A stretch of 64,000 nt of DNA from DSNY01 sp040752195 (GTDB lineage Bacteria > Pseudomonadota > Gammaproteobacteria > Burkholderiales > Burkholderiaceae_F). Shown in pieces: positions 1 to 8,526 of the stretch. Position 1 is the stretch's first letter, and every line of letters begins with the position of its first letter. Location of the stretch: positions 10,921-74,920 of the forward strand of contig JBFMFC010000013.1 in NCBI GenBank assembly GCA_040752195.1. Reading direction: 5' to 3'. The notes beneath the pieces are model-generated. The model made no database searches, had not been told where the DNA came from, and worked only from the letters and a program-made list of their open reading frames with translations. The translations under genes and the position numbers were made by a program.

Positions 1-16
1 AAAGGGCTGTCGGGGA

Positions 17-877
17 ATGTTCGTCATCGTCGGTTACGTCGTCGTGCTCGCGGCCGTGTTCGGCGGATACGCGCTCGCCGGCGGCAAGTTCGCGATCCTG
101 GCGCACGCCGCGCCGATCGAGATGCTGATCATCGCGGGTGCGGCGCTCGGCGCGTTCTTCGTCGGCAACTCGAACAAGACCGTCAGCGCGACGATAAAGG
201 CCCTGCCCAAGCTGCTGCAGGGTTCCAAGTACACCAAGGCGCGCTACATGGCGCTGATGGCGCTGCTGTACGACATCCTGTCCAAGGTGCGCAAGGAAGG
301 GATGATGGCCATCGAGTCCGACGTCGAGGACCCGCACAAGAGCCCGCTGTTCCAGAAGCACCCGGTCGTCGGCAACGACCACCACCTCGTCGAGTTCATC
401 TGCGACTACCTGCGGATGATGGTCAGCGGCAACATGAATCCGCTCGAGATCGAGAACCTGATGGACCAGGAGATCGACACGCACCACCATGAGGCGATGG
501 TGCCGGCGCACGCGATCGGCAAGGTCGGTGACGGCCTGCCGGCGTTCGGCATCGTCGCGGCGGTGCTCGGCGTGGTCAAGACGATGGCCTCGGTCGGCAA
601 GCCGCCGTCGGAACTCGGCGCGATGATCGCCGGCGCCCTGGTCGGCACCTTTCTGGGCATCCTGCTCTCGTACGGATTCGTGAGCCCGCTCGCTGCATTG
701 CTCGAGCAGAAGGCCGACGAGGCGACCAAGGAGCTGCAATGCGTGAAGGCCACGCTGCTGGCGAGCCTGCAGGGCTACGCGCCGGCGGTGGCCGTCGAGT
801 TCGGCCGCAAGGTGCTGTACTCGACCGAACGCCCGAGCTTCACCGAGCTGGAGAAGCACGTGAAACAGAAACGGTGA
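17..877 (+). CDS. motA: Flagellar motor stator protein MotA
   Basis: Proton-conducting stator subunit of the flagellar motor in the inner membrane. The 286-residue protein has the MotA pattern: two N-terminal membrane segments (about 1-20 and 33-50), a long cytoplasmic loop with the charged stretch RKEGMMAIESDVEDP that contacts FliG, and two C-terminal membrane segments (about 170-190 and 200-225) carrying the conserved prolines in GDGLPAFG and SYGFVSPLA. Length is normal for the family. The ATG follows a GGGGA stretch very closely. It is followed by motB after 63 bases, so the two form a stator operon whose promoter lies before the window. Confidence 0.97.
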   Translation: MFVIVGYVVVLAAVFGGYALAGGKFAILAHAAPIEMLIIAGAALGAFFVGNSNKTVSATIKALPKLLQGSKYTKARYMALMALLYDILSKVRKEGMMAIESDVEDPHKSPLFQKHPVVGNDHHLVEFICDYLRMMVSGNMNPLEIENLMDQEIDTHHHEAMVPAHAIGKVGDGLPAFGIVAAVLGVVKTMASVGKPPSELGAMIAGALVGTFLGILLSYGFVSPLAALLEQKADEATKELQCVKATLLASLQGYAPAVAVEFGRKVLYSTERPSFTELEKHVKQKR

Positions 878-940
878 TCCGCGAGCCGCGGTCCGTCCCG
901 GATCGCGGCGCACGCAGCGACGGATCACGAACAACGGATC

Positions 941-1957
941 ATGGCCATGGCCACCGCCGGCGAAAAAACCAAATCGACGATTGTCATCAAGCGCATCAAG
1001 AAGGGTGGGCACGGCGGCCATTCGGCGGTGTGGAAGATCGCGTACGCCGACTTCGTGACCGCGATGATGGCGTTCTTCCTGCTGATGTGGCTGCTCGGCT
1101 CGACCACGCAGGGCGATCTGAAGGGAATCGCCGATTACTTCCAGTCGCCGCTGCAGGTCGCGCTGTCCGGCGGCTCGGGCGCGGGCGACGCGACCACGGT
1201 GATCCAGGGCGGCGGCCCGAACCTGACCGCGTCGGTCGGCCAGGTCAAGAACGGCGACAACGACACGAAGAAGCGCTCGCCGCACCAGCTCCGTCAGGAA
1301 CTCGAGAAAGTCGAAAAGGAACGCATGGGACGACTGAAGCAGCGCATCGACGCCGCCATCCTCGCCAACGCCAAGCTTTCGGAATTCCGCCACCAGATCC
1401 GCGTCGAGATCACGCCCGACGGGCTGCGCATCCAGATCGTCGACGACTTCAACCGTCCGATGTTCGAGCTCGGCTCGTCGCGCGTGCAGCCGTACATGCG
1501 CGAGATCCTGCACGAGATCGGCAAGGTGCTGAACGAGGTCGACAACAAGGTTGCGCTGTCGGGCCACACCGACGCGGCACCCTACGCCGGCGGCGACCGC
1601 TTCTACTCGAACTGGGAACTGTCGAGCGACCGCGCCAACGCGTCGCGCCGCGAACTGATCGCCGGCGGCATGGACCCGTCGAAAATCGTTCGGGTGGTCG
1701 GGCTCGCGGACTCGAACCTGCTGGTCAAGGACGACCCGCGCAGTCCGCTGAATCGCCGCATCTCGATCATCGTGCTGAACAAGCTCGCCGAGGATCGGCT
1801 GAACCGCACCGGCGGCGAGCTCGAAGCGGGCAGCGCCGAAGCGGTCAGCGACACGCTGCAGCCGAAGCCGCAGACCGAAGCGGCCCCGGCGGCCGCCGCG
1901 CCGGCCTCCCCCGTCGTCGCGGGAAGCGTCGCTGGCCCCGCCGCTGCGGCCCGCTGA
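941..1957 (+). CDS. motB: Flagellar motor protein MotB
   Basis: Stator partner of MotA; anchors the stator to peptidoglycan. A basic N-terminus is followed by a single membrane segment (about residues 34-52) containing the essential proton-binding aspartate, Asp37 in KIAYADFVTAMM. An OmpA-like peptidoglycan-binding domain follows (about 150-285, with the segment ALSGHTDAAPY and the NRRISI motif). The last 50 residues are a low-complexity Ala/Pro tail, common in betaproteobacterial MotB. A second in-frame ATG two codons downstream could also be the start. It lies directly downstream of motA and 171 bases upstream of cheY. Confidence 0.96.
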   Translation: MAMATAGEKTKSTIVIKRIKKGGHGGHSAVWKIAYADFVTAMMAFFLLMWLLGSTTQGDLKGIADYFQSPLQVALSGGSGAGDATTVIQGGGPNLTASVGQVKNGDNDTKKRSPHQLRQELEKVEKERMGRLKQRIDAAILANAKLSEFRHQIRVEITPDGLRIQIVDDFNRPMFELGSSRVQPYMREILHEIGKVLNEVDNKVALSGHTDAAPYAGGDRFYSNWELSSDRANASRRELIAGGMDPSKIVRVVGLADSNLLVKDDPRSPLNRRISIIVLNKLAEDRLNRTGGELEAGSAEAVSDTLQPKPQTEAAPAAAAPASPVVAGSVAGPAAAAR

Positions 1958-2128
1958 CAGCGCGGTCATCGGCGGAACGCTGACGGTGAGCAACCCGCGC
2001 GTGCCACATGCCCGCGAACAGCCGTTGCAGGGCGGACCTTTTCATCCGATCGGCCGACGCGTGCCGTCGGCACACTGTCGCAAGGCGCCGCGTCCGTTGT
2101 GCGCGGCGCGCAGCATGCAGGAGTCAAC

Positions 2129-2512
2129 ATGGGAGCTGATCCGCGTTTCCTCGTCGTCGACGACTTCTCGACGATGCGACGCATCGTGCGCAATCTGCTG
2201 AAAGAGATTGGCTTTGGCAACGTCGAGGAGGCGGAAGACGGTTCGGTCGCGCTGGCGATGCTCCGCTCGAGCAGGTTCGACTTCGTCGTCTCCGACATCA
2301 ACATGCCGAACATGAACGGGTTCGAGCTGTTGAAGAACATGCGCGCCGACGAGACGCTGAAGTCGATCCCGGTGCTGATGGTCACCGCCGAGGCGAAGAA
2401 AGAGGACATCGTCGCCGCGGCCCAGGGCGGCGCCAGCGGCTACATCGTCAAGCCTTTCACGAAGGCCACGCTCGAGGAAAAGGTGCAGAAGATCCTGCAG
2501 AAGAACCAGTAA
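2129..2512 (+). CDS. cheY: Chemotaxis response regulator CheY
   Basis: Single-domain receiver that, when phosphorylated by CheA, binds FliM and switches motor rotation. The 127-residue protein has all hallmark residues: Asp11/Asp12, phospho-acceptor Asp56 (SDINMPNMNG), Thr86 (MVTAEAKKE), Tyr105 and Lys108 (YIVKPFT). The start chosen is the ATG at 2129, preceded by CAGGAG; the upstream in-frame extension lacks conservation. cheZ follows after 10 bases, so they are co-transcribed. CheA, CheW and receptors are not in this window. Confidence 0.97.
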   Translation: MGADPRFLVVDDFSTMRRIVRNLLKEIGFGNVEEAEDGSVALAMLRSSRFDFVVSDINMPNMNGFELLKNMRADETLKSIPVLMVTAEAKKEDIVAAAQGGASGYIVKPFTKATLEEKVQKILQKNQ

Positions 2513-2522
2513 GGGGAGCGCA

Positions 2523-3332
2523 ATGCTTCGCAGCGATATGAACGGCGGCGCGCCGCTGCACTGCGACGCCGCCGGTCTCGAAGGGACGGCGGAAAAGTCG
2601 AAGCGATCGCGCAAACCGCGCGCCCGCAAGGGTGTGCCGGCCAAGGACGTGTCGATCCTCGGCAGCACGGCCGCGCCGCAGCTCGCCTCCGGAGAAGGCG
2701 CTGACTCCGACGATGTGTATCGGCGCATCGGTCAGCTCACGCGCACGCTGCACGACGCGCTGCGCGAACTCGGCTACGACAAGGAGCTGCTCGGTACGCG
2801 GGAACAGCTGCCGGACGCGCGCGACCGGCTCGCCTACATCGCGCGCGTCACGGGCGACGCGGCGGAGAAAGTGCTCAACGCCGTCGACCGCGCGCGCAGC
2901 CTGCAGGAAGAGCTGACGCGGCAAGCCGGCGATCTGCGCCGGCGCTGGCAGGCGGTCGCTGCTTTCGCCGCCGCGCCCGGACGCGCCACGCCGGCCGGCA
3001 AGCAGCTGGTCGACGAAACCTGCGCGTTCTTTGCGGGCGTCGAGGCGCAGGCGGATCGCACCAACGCGATCCTGACGGACATCATGCTGGCGCAGGATTT
3101 CCACGATCTGACCGGCCAGGTGATCCGCAAGGTGGTGGCGCTCGCGCAAAGCATGGAAGAGCAACTCGTTCGGCTGCTGATCGACACCACACCGCGCGAG
3201 CAGCGCGCCAAGGTCGAAGCCGCACACGCCGCCCCGACACCCGGCGGCCCCGTGGTCAACCCCGCGGGGCGCACCGACGTCGTCACCGACCAGGCACAAG
3301 TGGACGAACTGCTCGCCTCGCTCGGGTTCTGA
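2523..3332 (+). CDS. cheZ: Protein phosphatase CheZ
   Basis: Dephosphorylates CheY-P and so resets the chemotaxis signal. The long helical hairpin includes the signature AQDFHDLTGQVI with the catalytic Asp195 and Gln199 (equivalents of E. coli Asp143 and Gln147). The C-terminal QVDELLASLGF is the CheY-tethering helix. The first ~60 residues are basic and unordered-looking. AAGGGGAG lies just upstream of the ATG. CheZ next to CheY is typical of beta/gammaproteobacteria. Confidence 0.95.
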   Translation: MLRSDMNGGAPLHCDAAGLEGTAEKSKRSRKPRARKGVPAKDVSILGSTAAPQLASGEGADSDDVYRRIGQLTRTLHDALRELGYDKELLGTREQLPDARDRLAYIARVTGDAAEKVLNAVDRARSLQEELTRQAGDLRRRWQAVAAFAAAPGRATPAGKQLVDETCAFFAGVEAQADRTNAILTDIMLAQDFHDLTGQVIRKVVALAQSMEEQLVRLLIDTTPREQRAKVEAAHAAPTPGGPVVNPAGRTDVVTDQAQVDELLASLGF

Positions 3333-3343
3333 GCGGAGTGCTG

Positions 3344-3363
3344 GCGCCGCTTCGCGGCGGCGC
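3344..3363. terminator. Hairpin between convergent cheZ and aldo/keto reductase
   Basis: A perfect 7-bp inverted repeat, GCGCCGC and GCGGCGC with a 6-base loop, lies 11 bases after the cheZ stop, where cheZ meets the oppositely oriented reductase gene. There is no T-tract on either side, so it may act as an mRNA 3' stabiliser or a weak bidirectional terminator rather than a classic intrinsic one. Confidence 0.35.
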
Positions 3364-3440
3364 AATCATCACCGCGTCCCACCGAATGCGCAGGTTGCAG
3401 TTCGCCGCGCGGCCTCGCCTGCGATCGCAATCCGCGCCGC

Positions 3441-4469
3441 TCAGGAGTGCCCCAGCACCGGGTGCGGCCGATACGGCGCTTCGAGCTGCGAAACCTCTTC
3501 GGCGCTGAGCCTGACGTCGAGCGCGCGCACCGCTTCCTCGATCTGCCATACCTTGCTCGCGCCGACGATCGGCGCGGTAACGCCGGGCCGGCTCGCTAGC
3601 CAGGCATAGGCGATCTGCGCATTGCTGACGCCGCGCGCCTTGGCGAGCGCCGACAGTGCGTCGACGATCGCGAAGTCGCCCTCCTGGTAGTAGAACTTCA
3701 GCGCGATCTCATCGGTTTTCGCGCGCGCGGTCGCGCCGGCGGTCGCGTCGTCCCGGGCCCGGTTGCCGGCCAGAAAGCCGCGCGCGAGCGGGCTCCACGG
3801 CAACAGGCCCACGCCCTGGTCGCGACACAGCGGAATCATCTCGCGCTCTTCTTCGCGATAGACGAGGTTGTAGTGGTTCTGCATCGACACGAACTTCGTC
3901 CAGCCGTTGCGCTCGGCCACCTGCTGCATCTTGGCGAACTGCCACGCCCACATGCTCGAGGCGCCGAGGTAGCGCGCCTTGCCTGCGCGAACGACGTCGT
4001 GCAGCGCCTCCATCGTCTCCTCGACCGGCGTGTCGGGATCGAAGCGATGGATCTGGTACAGGTCGACGTAGTCCGTGCCGAGCCGCGCAAGGCTCGCGTC
4101 GATCGCCGCGAAGATGCGCTTGCGCGACAGCCCGCTCGTGTTCGGCCGCCGCTCGGGCTTCGGACCCGGCGCGTTGCCGCCCTTGAACGCGAGATCGACC
4201 GGGAAGAACACCTTGGTGGCGATCACGATCTCGTCGCGCCGCGCGAATTCGCGCAGCAGCCGCCCGGTAATCTCCTCCGAGCGCCCGGCCGAATACATGT
4301 CGGCGGTGTCGAACAGATTGATGCCGAGCTCGACCGCGCGCCGCACGATCGGACGCGCCGCCTCCTCCTCGAGCACCCACGGCCGCCACTCAGGCGTGCC
4401 GAACGTCATCATGCCGAGCGCGATGCGCGAGACCTTCAGCCCCGACGCGCCGAGGTTCACGTAGTCCAT
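3441..4469 (-). CDS. Aldo/keto reductase
   Basis: NADPH-dependent oxidoreductase of the aldo/keto reductase superfamily, 342 residues. Family motifs seen: NLGASGLKVSRIALG at the N-terminus, the catalytic Asp/Tyr segment LFDTADMYSAGRSEE, the Lys-bearing strand VIATKVFFP, the active-site His in YQIHRFDPDTPVEET, and the C-terminal cofactor-binding segment APIVGASKVWQIEEAV. The start at 4469 is preceded by GGAGGCGAC. It lies inverted between cheZ and fliE and has no obvious flagellar role. The substrate cannot be told from sequence. Confidence 0.9.
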   Translation of the reverse strand: MDYVNLGASGLKVSRIALGMMTFGTPEWRPWVLEEEAARPIVRRAVELGINLFDTADMYSAGRSEEITGRLLREFARRDEIVIATKVFFPVDLAFKGGNAPGPKPERRPNTSGLSRKRIFAAIDASLARLGTDYVDLYQIHRFDPDTPVEETMEALHDVVRAGKARYLGASSMWAWQFAKMQQVAERNGWTKFVSMQNHYNLVYREEEREMIPLCRDQGVGLLPWSPLARGFLAGNRARDDATAGATARAKTDEIALKFYYQEGDFAIVDALSALAKARGVSNAQIAYAWLASRPGVTAPIVGASKVWQIEEAVRALDVRLSAEEVSQLEAPYRPHPVLGHS

Positions 4470-4513
4470 GTCGCCTCCCCAGACTCCGAGGCGACATTGT
4501 GCCGCGTGCCGAA

Positions 4514-4825
4514 CTACACCGGCATGTTCATGATCTGTTCGTAAGCCTGCACGAGCCGGTTGCGGACCTGCACCGCGGCGGAGAACGAGATCTGCGACTT
4601 GTTCATCGCGATCATCGTCTCTTCGAGGCTGACGTTCGGGTTCTCGAGCTGGAACTGGCGCTGCAGCTCGGTCGCCGACTGCTGGGTGCGGCTCACCGAC
4701 TTCAGCGCCGAGTCGAGCGACGCGACGAAGTCGAAACCGCCGTCCTGCGGCTTGACCGCCGCGGCGGGCGACTTCAGTGCCGCGACCGCCTGCGCGATCT
4801 GCGAATTGATCGACTTGATTTCCAT
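4514..4825 (-). CDS. fliE: Flagellar hook-basal body protein FliE
   Basis: Basal-body protein linking the MS ring to the proximal rod, exported by the flagellar type III system. The 103-residue protein has the typical C-terminal half: SLEETMIAMNKSQISFSAAVQVRNRLVQAYEQIMNMPV. The start at 4825 gives MEIKSINSQIAQAV and is preceded by AGGGGCG; a longer in-frame extension to 5053 lacks family similarity. It is divergent from fliF, sharing a 258-base intergenic region, the usual arrangement in betaproteobacteria. Confidence 0.94.
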   Translation of the reverse strand: MEIKSINSQIAQAVAALKSPAAAVKPQDGGFDFVASLDSALKSVSRTQQSATELQRQFQLENPNVSLEETMIAMNKSQISFSAAVQVRNRLVQAYEQIMNMPV

Positions 4826-5025
4826 CGTTCCCGCGCCCCTTTTGTTTTCTCTGCTGCTCGTGACCCGGGCCGACCATAACGCGGGCGTGCACTCGCTCGT
4901 GCCTCGAAATCCGCCGAAAAGCCGCGCCAATTGAGATCGCCGCGGGTTGTAGGAAGTTGCCTGACGGGGGCGCCGAAGCATCGCCGATTTCGCGGGCTTT
5001 TCCGCTGTTCCACGCCCTAAAGTCG

Positions 5026-5046
5026 CCCGAATAATCCTGGGCAAGG
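5026..5046 (+). promoter_or_regulatory. Motif shared by fliF and fliL upstream regions
   Basis: CCTAAAG, one or two bases, then CCCGAATAATC, ending 37 bases before the fliF start codon. Nearly the same element (CCTCAAG...CCCGAATAATC) precedes fliL at 11809-11828. The left part resembles the -35 of flagellar sigma-28 promoters, but the right part is too close to be its -10, so the function (promoter core or activator site) is open. Confidence 0.4.
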
Positions 5047-5083
5047 TCGCCACGAGCGGCCTGACACAAACACCGACAAGGCG

Positions 5084-6721
5084 ATGGACAACACGGCGGA
5101 GGTACCGGGCACGGCGCAGGCGGCAGGCGGTTTCGCGCGGCTGTCGCCGCGCACCAAGGGCATGCTGGCGCTGGGACTGGCCGCACTCGCGGCGATCGTC
5201 GGCAGCGTCTGGCTGTGGAGCGCGACCCCCAACTACCGGGTGCTCTTCACCAACCTATCGGACCGCGACGGCGGCGCGATCATCGCGCAGTTGGCGCAGA
5301 TGAACATCCCGTTCCGCAATGCCGACGGCGGGACGATCATGGTGCCCGCCGAGCGCGTGCACGAGGCGCGGCTCAAACTCGCCTCGCAAGGCTTGCCGAA
5401 GGGCTCGATCGTCGGCTTCGAGATCATGGAGACGCAGAAGTTCGGCGTCACCCAGTTCCAGGAGCAGGTCAACTACCAGCGCGGGCTCGAAGGCGAACTG
5501 GCGCGCTCGATCCAGACGCTCGCGCCGGTGGCGAGCGCGCGCGTGCATCTGGCGCTGCCCAAGCAGTCGGGCTTCCTGCGCGACAAGCAGCCGCCGACGG
5601 CGTCGGTGCTGCTGCAGCTTCATCCGGGCAAGGCGCTCGACCGCCAGCAGATCGCCGGCATCGTGCATCTGGTGTCGTCGAGCGTGCCGGAACTGGCGAC
5701 GAAGAACGTGTCGGTCGTCGACCAGCACGGCAACCTGCTCGCCTCCGAGCGCGGCGGCAGCGGCGCCGCGCTCGACGCGGCGCAACTCGACTACGTCGCG
5801 CACATCGAGGCCAACACGATCAAGCGCATCGAGGACATCCTCGAGCCGATCGTCGGGCGCGGCAACGTGCGCGCGCAGGTCACCGCCGACGTGGACTTCT
5901 CGCAGGTCGAGCAGATGGCCGAAACGTACAAGCCGAACCAGGCCGCGGACGCCGCAACGGTGCGCAGCCAGTCGACGATCGAAAGTTCGCAGCCCGGGCC
6001 GGCCGCCGCGGGCGGCGTGCCGGGCGCGCTGTCGAACCAGCCGCCGGTGCCGCCGACCGCGCCGATCAATGGCCAGGCAGCCGCGCTGAATCCGAACAAC
6101 GGCGCCGCCGCGACGACCGGCAACAGCACGCGGCGCGAGGCGGTGACCAACTTCGAGGTCGACAAGAACGTCCGCCACACGAAGACCGGCAGCGGGCAGA
6201 TCCGCAGGCTCACCGCGGCGGTCGTCATCAACTACCGCACGGCGCCCGCCGCCGGCGGCGCTGCGGCGCAACCCACACCGCTGTCCGACAAGGAGATGCA
6301 GAACGTGCAGGCGCTGGTGCGCGAAGCGATGGGCTTCAGCGCGCAGCGCGGCGATTCGCTGAACGTCGTCAACGCGCCGTTCAGCCGGCCCGAAGTCGGC
6401 GCGCCGCCCGAGGCACCGCCGTTCTGGAAGCATCCCGACGTGATCGCGCTGGCCAAGGAGACCGGCAAGGCGTTGCTGTTCCTCGTGCTGGCGATGATCG
6501 TCGTGTTCGGCGTGGTGCGGCCCGCGCTGCGCGCGTTCACGGCCGCGCAGGAGCGCGCGACGGTCGAGGCGCCGCCACAGCCCGCGCAGCTCGCGATGAG
6601 CAGGCCGGCCGGCGACGCGAACGTCTCGCCGCTCGAGCAGGTCCGCCAGCTCGCCAAGAACGACCCGGCGACGGTCGCGAACGTCGTCAAGTCGTGGGTC
6701 GGCAACGAGGGGAAAGCGTGA
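5084..6721 (+). CDS. fliF: Flagellar MS-ring protein FliF
   Basis: Builds the MS ring in the inner membrane on which the rotor and export gate assemble. 545 residues: N-terminal membrane segment (about 27-46), ring-building motif domains (for example NYRVLFTNLSDRDGGAIIAQL and EGELARSIQTLAPVASARVHLALPKQS), an Ala/Pro/Gly-rich periplasmic linker (about 300-350), a second membrane segment (about 462-482), and a C-terminal FliG-binding tail (LEQVRQLAKNDPATVANVVKSWV). First gene of fliFGHIJK; fliG starts 28 bases downstream. Confidence 0.97.
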   Translation: MDNTAEVPGTAQAAGGFARLSPRTKGMLALGLAALAAIVGSVWLWSATPNYRVLFTNLSDRDGGAIIAQLAQMNIPFRNADGGTIMVPAERVHEARLKLASQGLPKGSIVGFEIMETQKFGVTQFQEQVNYQRGLEGELARSIQTLAPVASARVHLALPKQSGFLRDKQPPTASVLLQLHPGKALDRQQIAGIVHLVSSSVPELATKNVSVVDQHGNLLASERGGSGAALDAAQLDYVAHIEANTIKRIEDILEPIVGRGNVRAQVTADVDFSQVEQMAETYKPNQAADAATVRSQSTIESSQPGPAAAGGVPGALSNQPPVPPTAPINGQAAALNPNNGAAATTGNSTRREAVTNFEVDKNVRHTKTGSGQIRRLTAAVVINYRTAPAAGGAAAQPTPLSDKEMQNVQALVREAMGFSAQRGDSLNVVNAPFSRPEVGAPPEAPPFWKHPDVIALAKETGKALLFLVLAMIVVFGVVRPALRAFTAAQERATVEAPPQPAQLAMSRPAGDANVSPLEQVRQLAKNDPATVANVVKSWVGNEGKA

Positions 6722-6749
6722 TCCGCGATCCGCGATCCGAGCGCTAGCC

Positions 6750-7745
6750 ATGGACGATGCCGGACTCGAACAGGCCGCGATCCTGCTGATGACCGTCGGC
6801 GAGGAGCAGGCCGCCCAGGTCTTCAAGTACCTGTCGCCGAAAGAAGTGCAGAAGCTCGGCGAGACGATGGCGCGCCTGAAGACCGTGCCGCGCGAGCGCG
6901 TCGACGAAGTCATCCGCCACTTCAACAAGGCGAAGGACGAGCAGTACTCGCTGGTCGGCGACACCGACGAGTTCATCAGCCAGGTGCTCAAGCGCGCGCT
7001 CGGCGAAGAGAAGGCGGGCATGCTGCTCGACCGCATCCTGCAGGGACGCGACGTCTCGGGCATCGAAAGCCTGAAGTGGATGGACCCGGGATCGATCGCC
7101 GAACTGCTGAAGAACGAGCACCCGCAGATCGTCGCCTCGATCCTCGTGCACCTCGAGCGCGATCACGCCTCCGAGGTGCTCAAGTGCCTGCCCGAGCGGA
7201 TGCGCAACGACGTGCTGCTGCGCATCGCCACGCTCGACGGCATTCAGCCGCAGGCGCTGCAGGAGCTGAACGAAGTGCTGTCGAAGGTGCTCGCCGGCAA
7301 CGAGAAGCTGAGGAAGGCCACGCTCGGCGGCACCAAGGCGACCGCGGAGATCCTCAACTTCCTCGGCAGCCAGATCGAAACCGCCGCGATCGAAGCGATC
7401 CGCGAACACGATCCCGACCTCGCGCAGATGATCCTCGATCAGATGTTCGTGTTCGAGAACCTGCTGGATCTGGACGACCGCGCGATCCAGCTCCTGCTGC
7501 GCGAGGTGCAGAGCGAGTCGCTGATCGTCGCGCTCAAAGGCGCCGATCCGGCGCTGCGCGAGAAGATCTTCAAGAACATGTCGAACCGCGCCGCCGAGAT
7601 GCTGCGCGAAGATCTCGAAGCCAAGGGCCCCGTGCGGCTGTCCGAAGTCGAGGCCGAGCAGCGCGAGATCCTGAAGATCGTCCGCCGGCTCGCCGACGAA
7701 GGGCAGATCCAGATCGGCAGCGGCGGGGACGATCAGTATGTGTAG
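6750..7745 (+). CDS. fliG: Flagellar motor switch protein FliG
   Basis: Rotor protein that couples FliF to the FliM/FliN C-ring and interacts with MotA to generate torque. 331 residues, full length. It shows the N-terminal FliF-binding domain (LEQAAILLMTVGEEQAAQVF), the middle domain with EHPQIVASILVHLE (the EHPQ motif), and the C-terminal torque domain with the charged helix LDDRAIQLLLREV. It follows fliF closely and precedes fliH by 27 bases, so they are co-transcribed. Confidence 0.98.
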   Translation: MDDAGLEQAAILLMTVGEEQAAQVFKYLSPKEVQKLGETMARLKTVPRERVDEVIRHFNKAKDEQYSLVGDTDEFISQVLKRALGEEKAGMLLDRILQGRDVSGIESLKWMDPGSIAELLKNEHPQIVASILVHLERDHASEVLKCLPERMRNDVLLRIATLDGIQPQALQELNEVLSKVLAGNEKLRKATLGGTKATAEILNFLGSQIETAAIEAIREHDPDLAQMILDQMFVFENLLDLDDRAIQLLLREVQSESLIVALKGADPALREKIFKNMSNRAAEMLREDLEAKGPVRLSEVEAEQREILKIVRRLADEGQIQIGSGGDDQYV

Positions 7746-7772
7746 CCGCCTTGCGTGGCCGGACCTTTGAAC

Positions 7773-8492
7773 ATGGGCGCCCCGGAAAAGTCCTTCGGCC
7801 GATTCATCCCCAAGGAGCACGTCGGCGACGTGGCGAGTTGGGAATTCCAGCCGCTCGGTGCAGGCAAACCGCCGTCGCGCACGGGCGGCGCGCAGCCGCA
7901 TGCCGCCACCGCGATGATGAGCGAGCGCGACCGGCGCGCGTTCGAGCGCGGCCGCCAGCAGGGCTTCCACGAAGGCCTGCAGGAGGCGCAGCGGCAGAAG
8001 TCGCAGCACGCGCGCCAGCTCGAACGCGTGCTCGCGGAGTTGCGCGGCCGCTTTGCCGAACTCGAATCGAACGCGGCCGACGCGCTGCTCGATCTGGCGA
8101 TCGAGATCGCGCGCCAGGTCGTTCGCCGCGAGATCGAAATCCAGCGCGACGCGGTGCTGCCGGTGGTGCGCGAGGCGGTCAGCGCGATCGTCGACGAGCA
8201 GACGCATCCGCGGGTGCACCTCCACCCCGACGACCTCTGGCTGATCCAGGCCGATCTCGACACCGACGGGCTCTACCAGGGCTGCCGTTTCGTTCCGGAT
8301 CCGTCGATCGCGCGCGGCGGCTGCCGCGTCGAAACCGCGCAGAGCGAAGTCGACGCCACACTCGCCACCCGCTGGCGCCGCGCGCTCGGCGCGCTCGGCG
8401 TCGACGCCGGCGAGCTGCCGCCGATCGAAGGCGCGGACGCGCAGCACGCCGACCACGGAGCACCGCCGAGCCCGGCGGAACGCGAAGACTGA
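7773..8492 (+). CDS. fliH: Flagellar assembly protein FliH
   Basis: Negative regulator and stator of the export ATPase FliI. 239 residues from the ATG at 7773 (an in-frame GTG at 7755 would add six). The N-terminus KSFGRFIPKEH is typical. The middle is helical and rich in Arg/Glu/Gln (about 50-110, RRAFERGRQQGFHEGLQEAQ, containing GxxxG-like spacing). The C-terminal domain includes IEIARQVVRREIEIQ and RVHLHPDDLWLI. It lies between fliG and fliI, as expected. The tail is Pro/Ala-rich. Confidence 0.92.
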   Translation: MGAPEKSFGRFIPKEHVGDVASWEFQPLGAGKPPSRTGGAQPHAATAMMSERDRRAFERGRQQGFHEGLQEAQRQKSQHARQLERVLAELRGRFAELESNAADALLDLAIEIARQVVRREIEIQRDAVLPVVREAVSAIVDEQTHPRVHLHPDDLWLIQADLDTDGLYQGCRFVPDPSIARGGCRVETAQSEVDATLATRWRRALGALGVDAGELPPIEGADAQHADHGAPPSPAERED

Positions 8493-8526
8493 CGCATCCA
8501 CCGGCAACGGCGACGAGGCAAGCGCA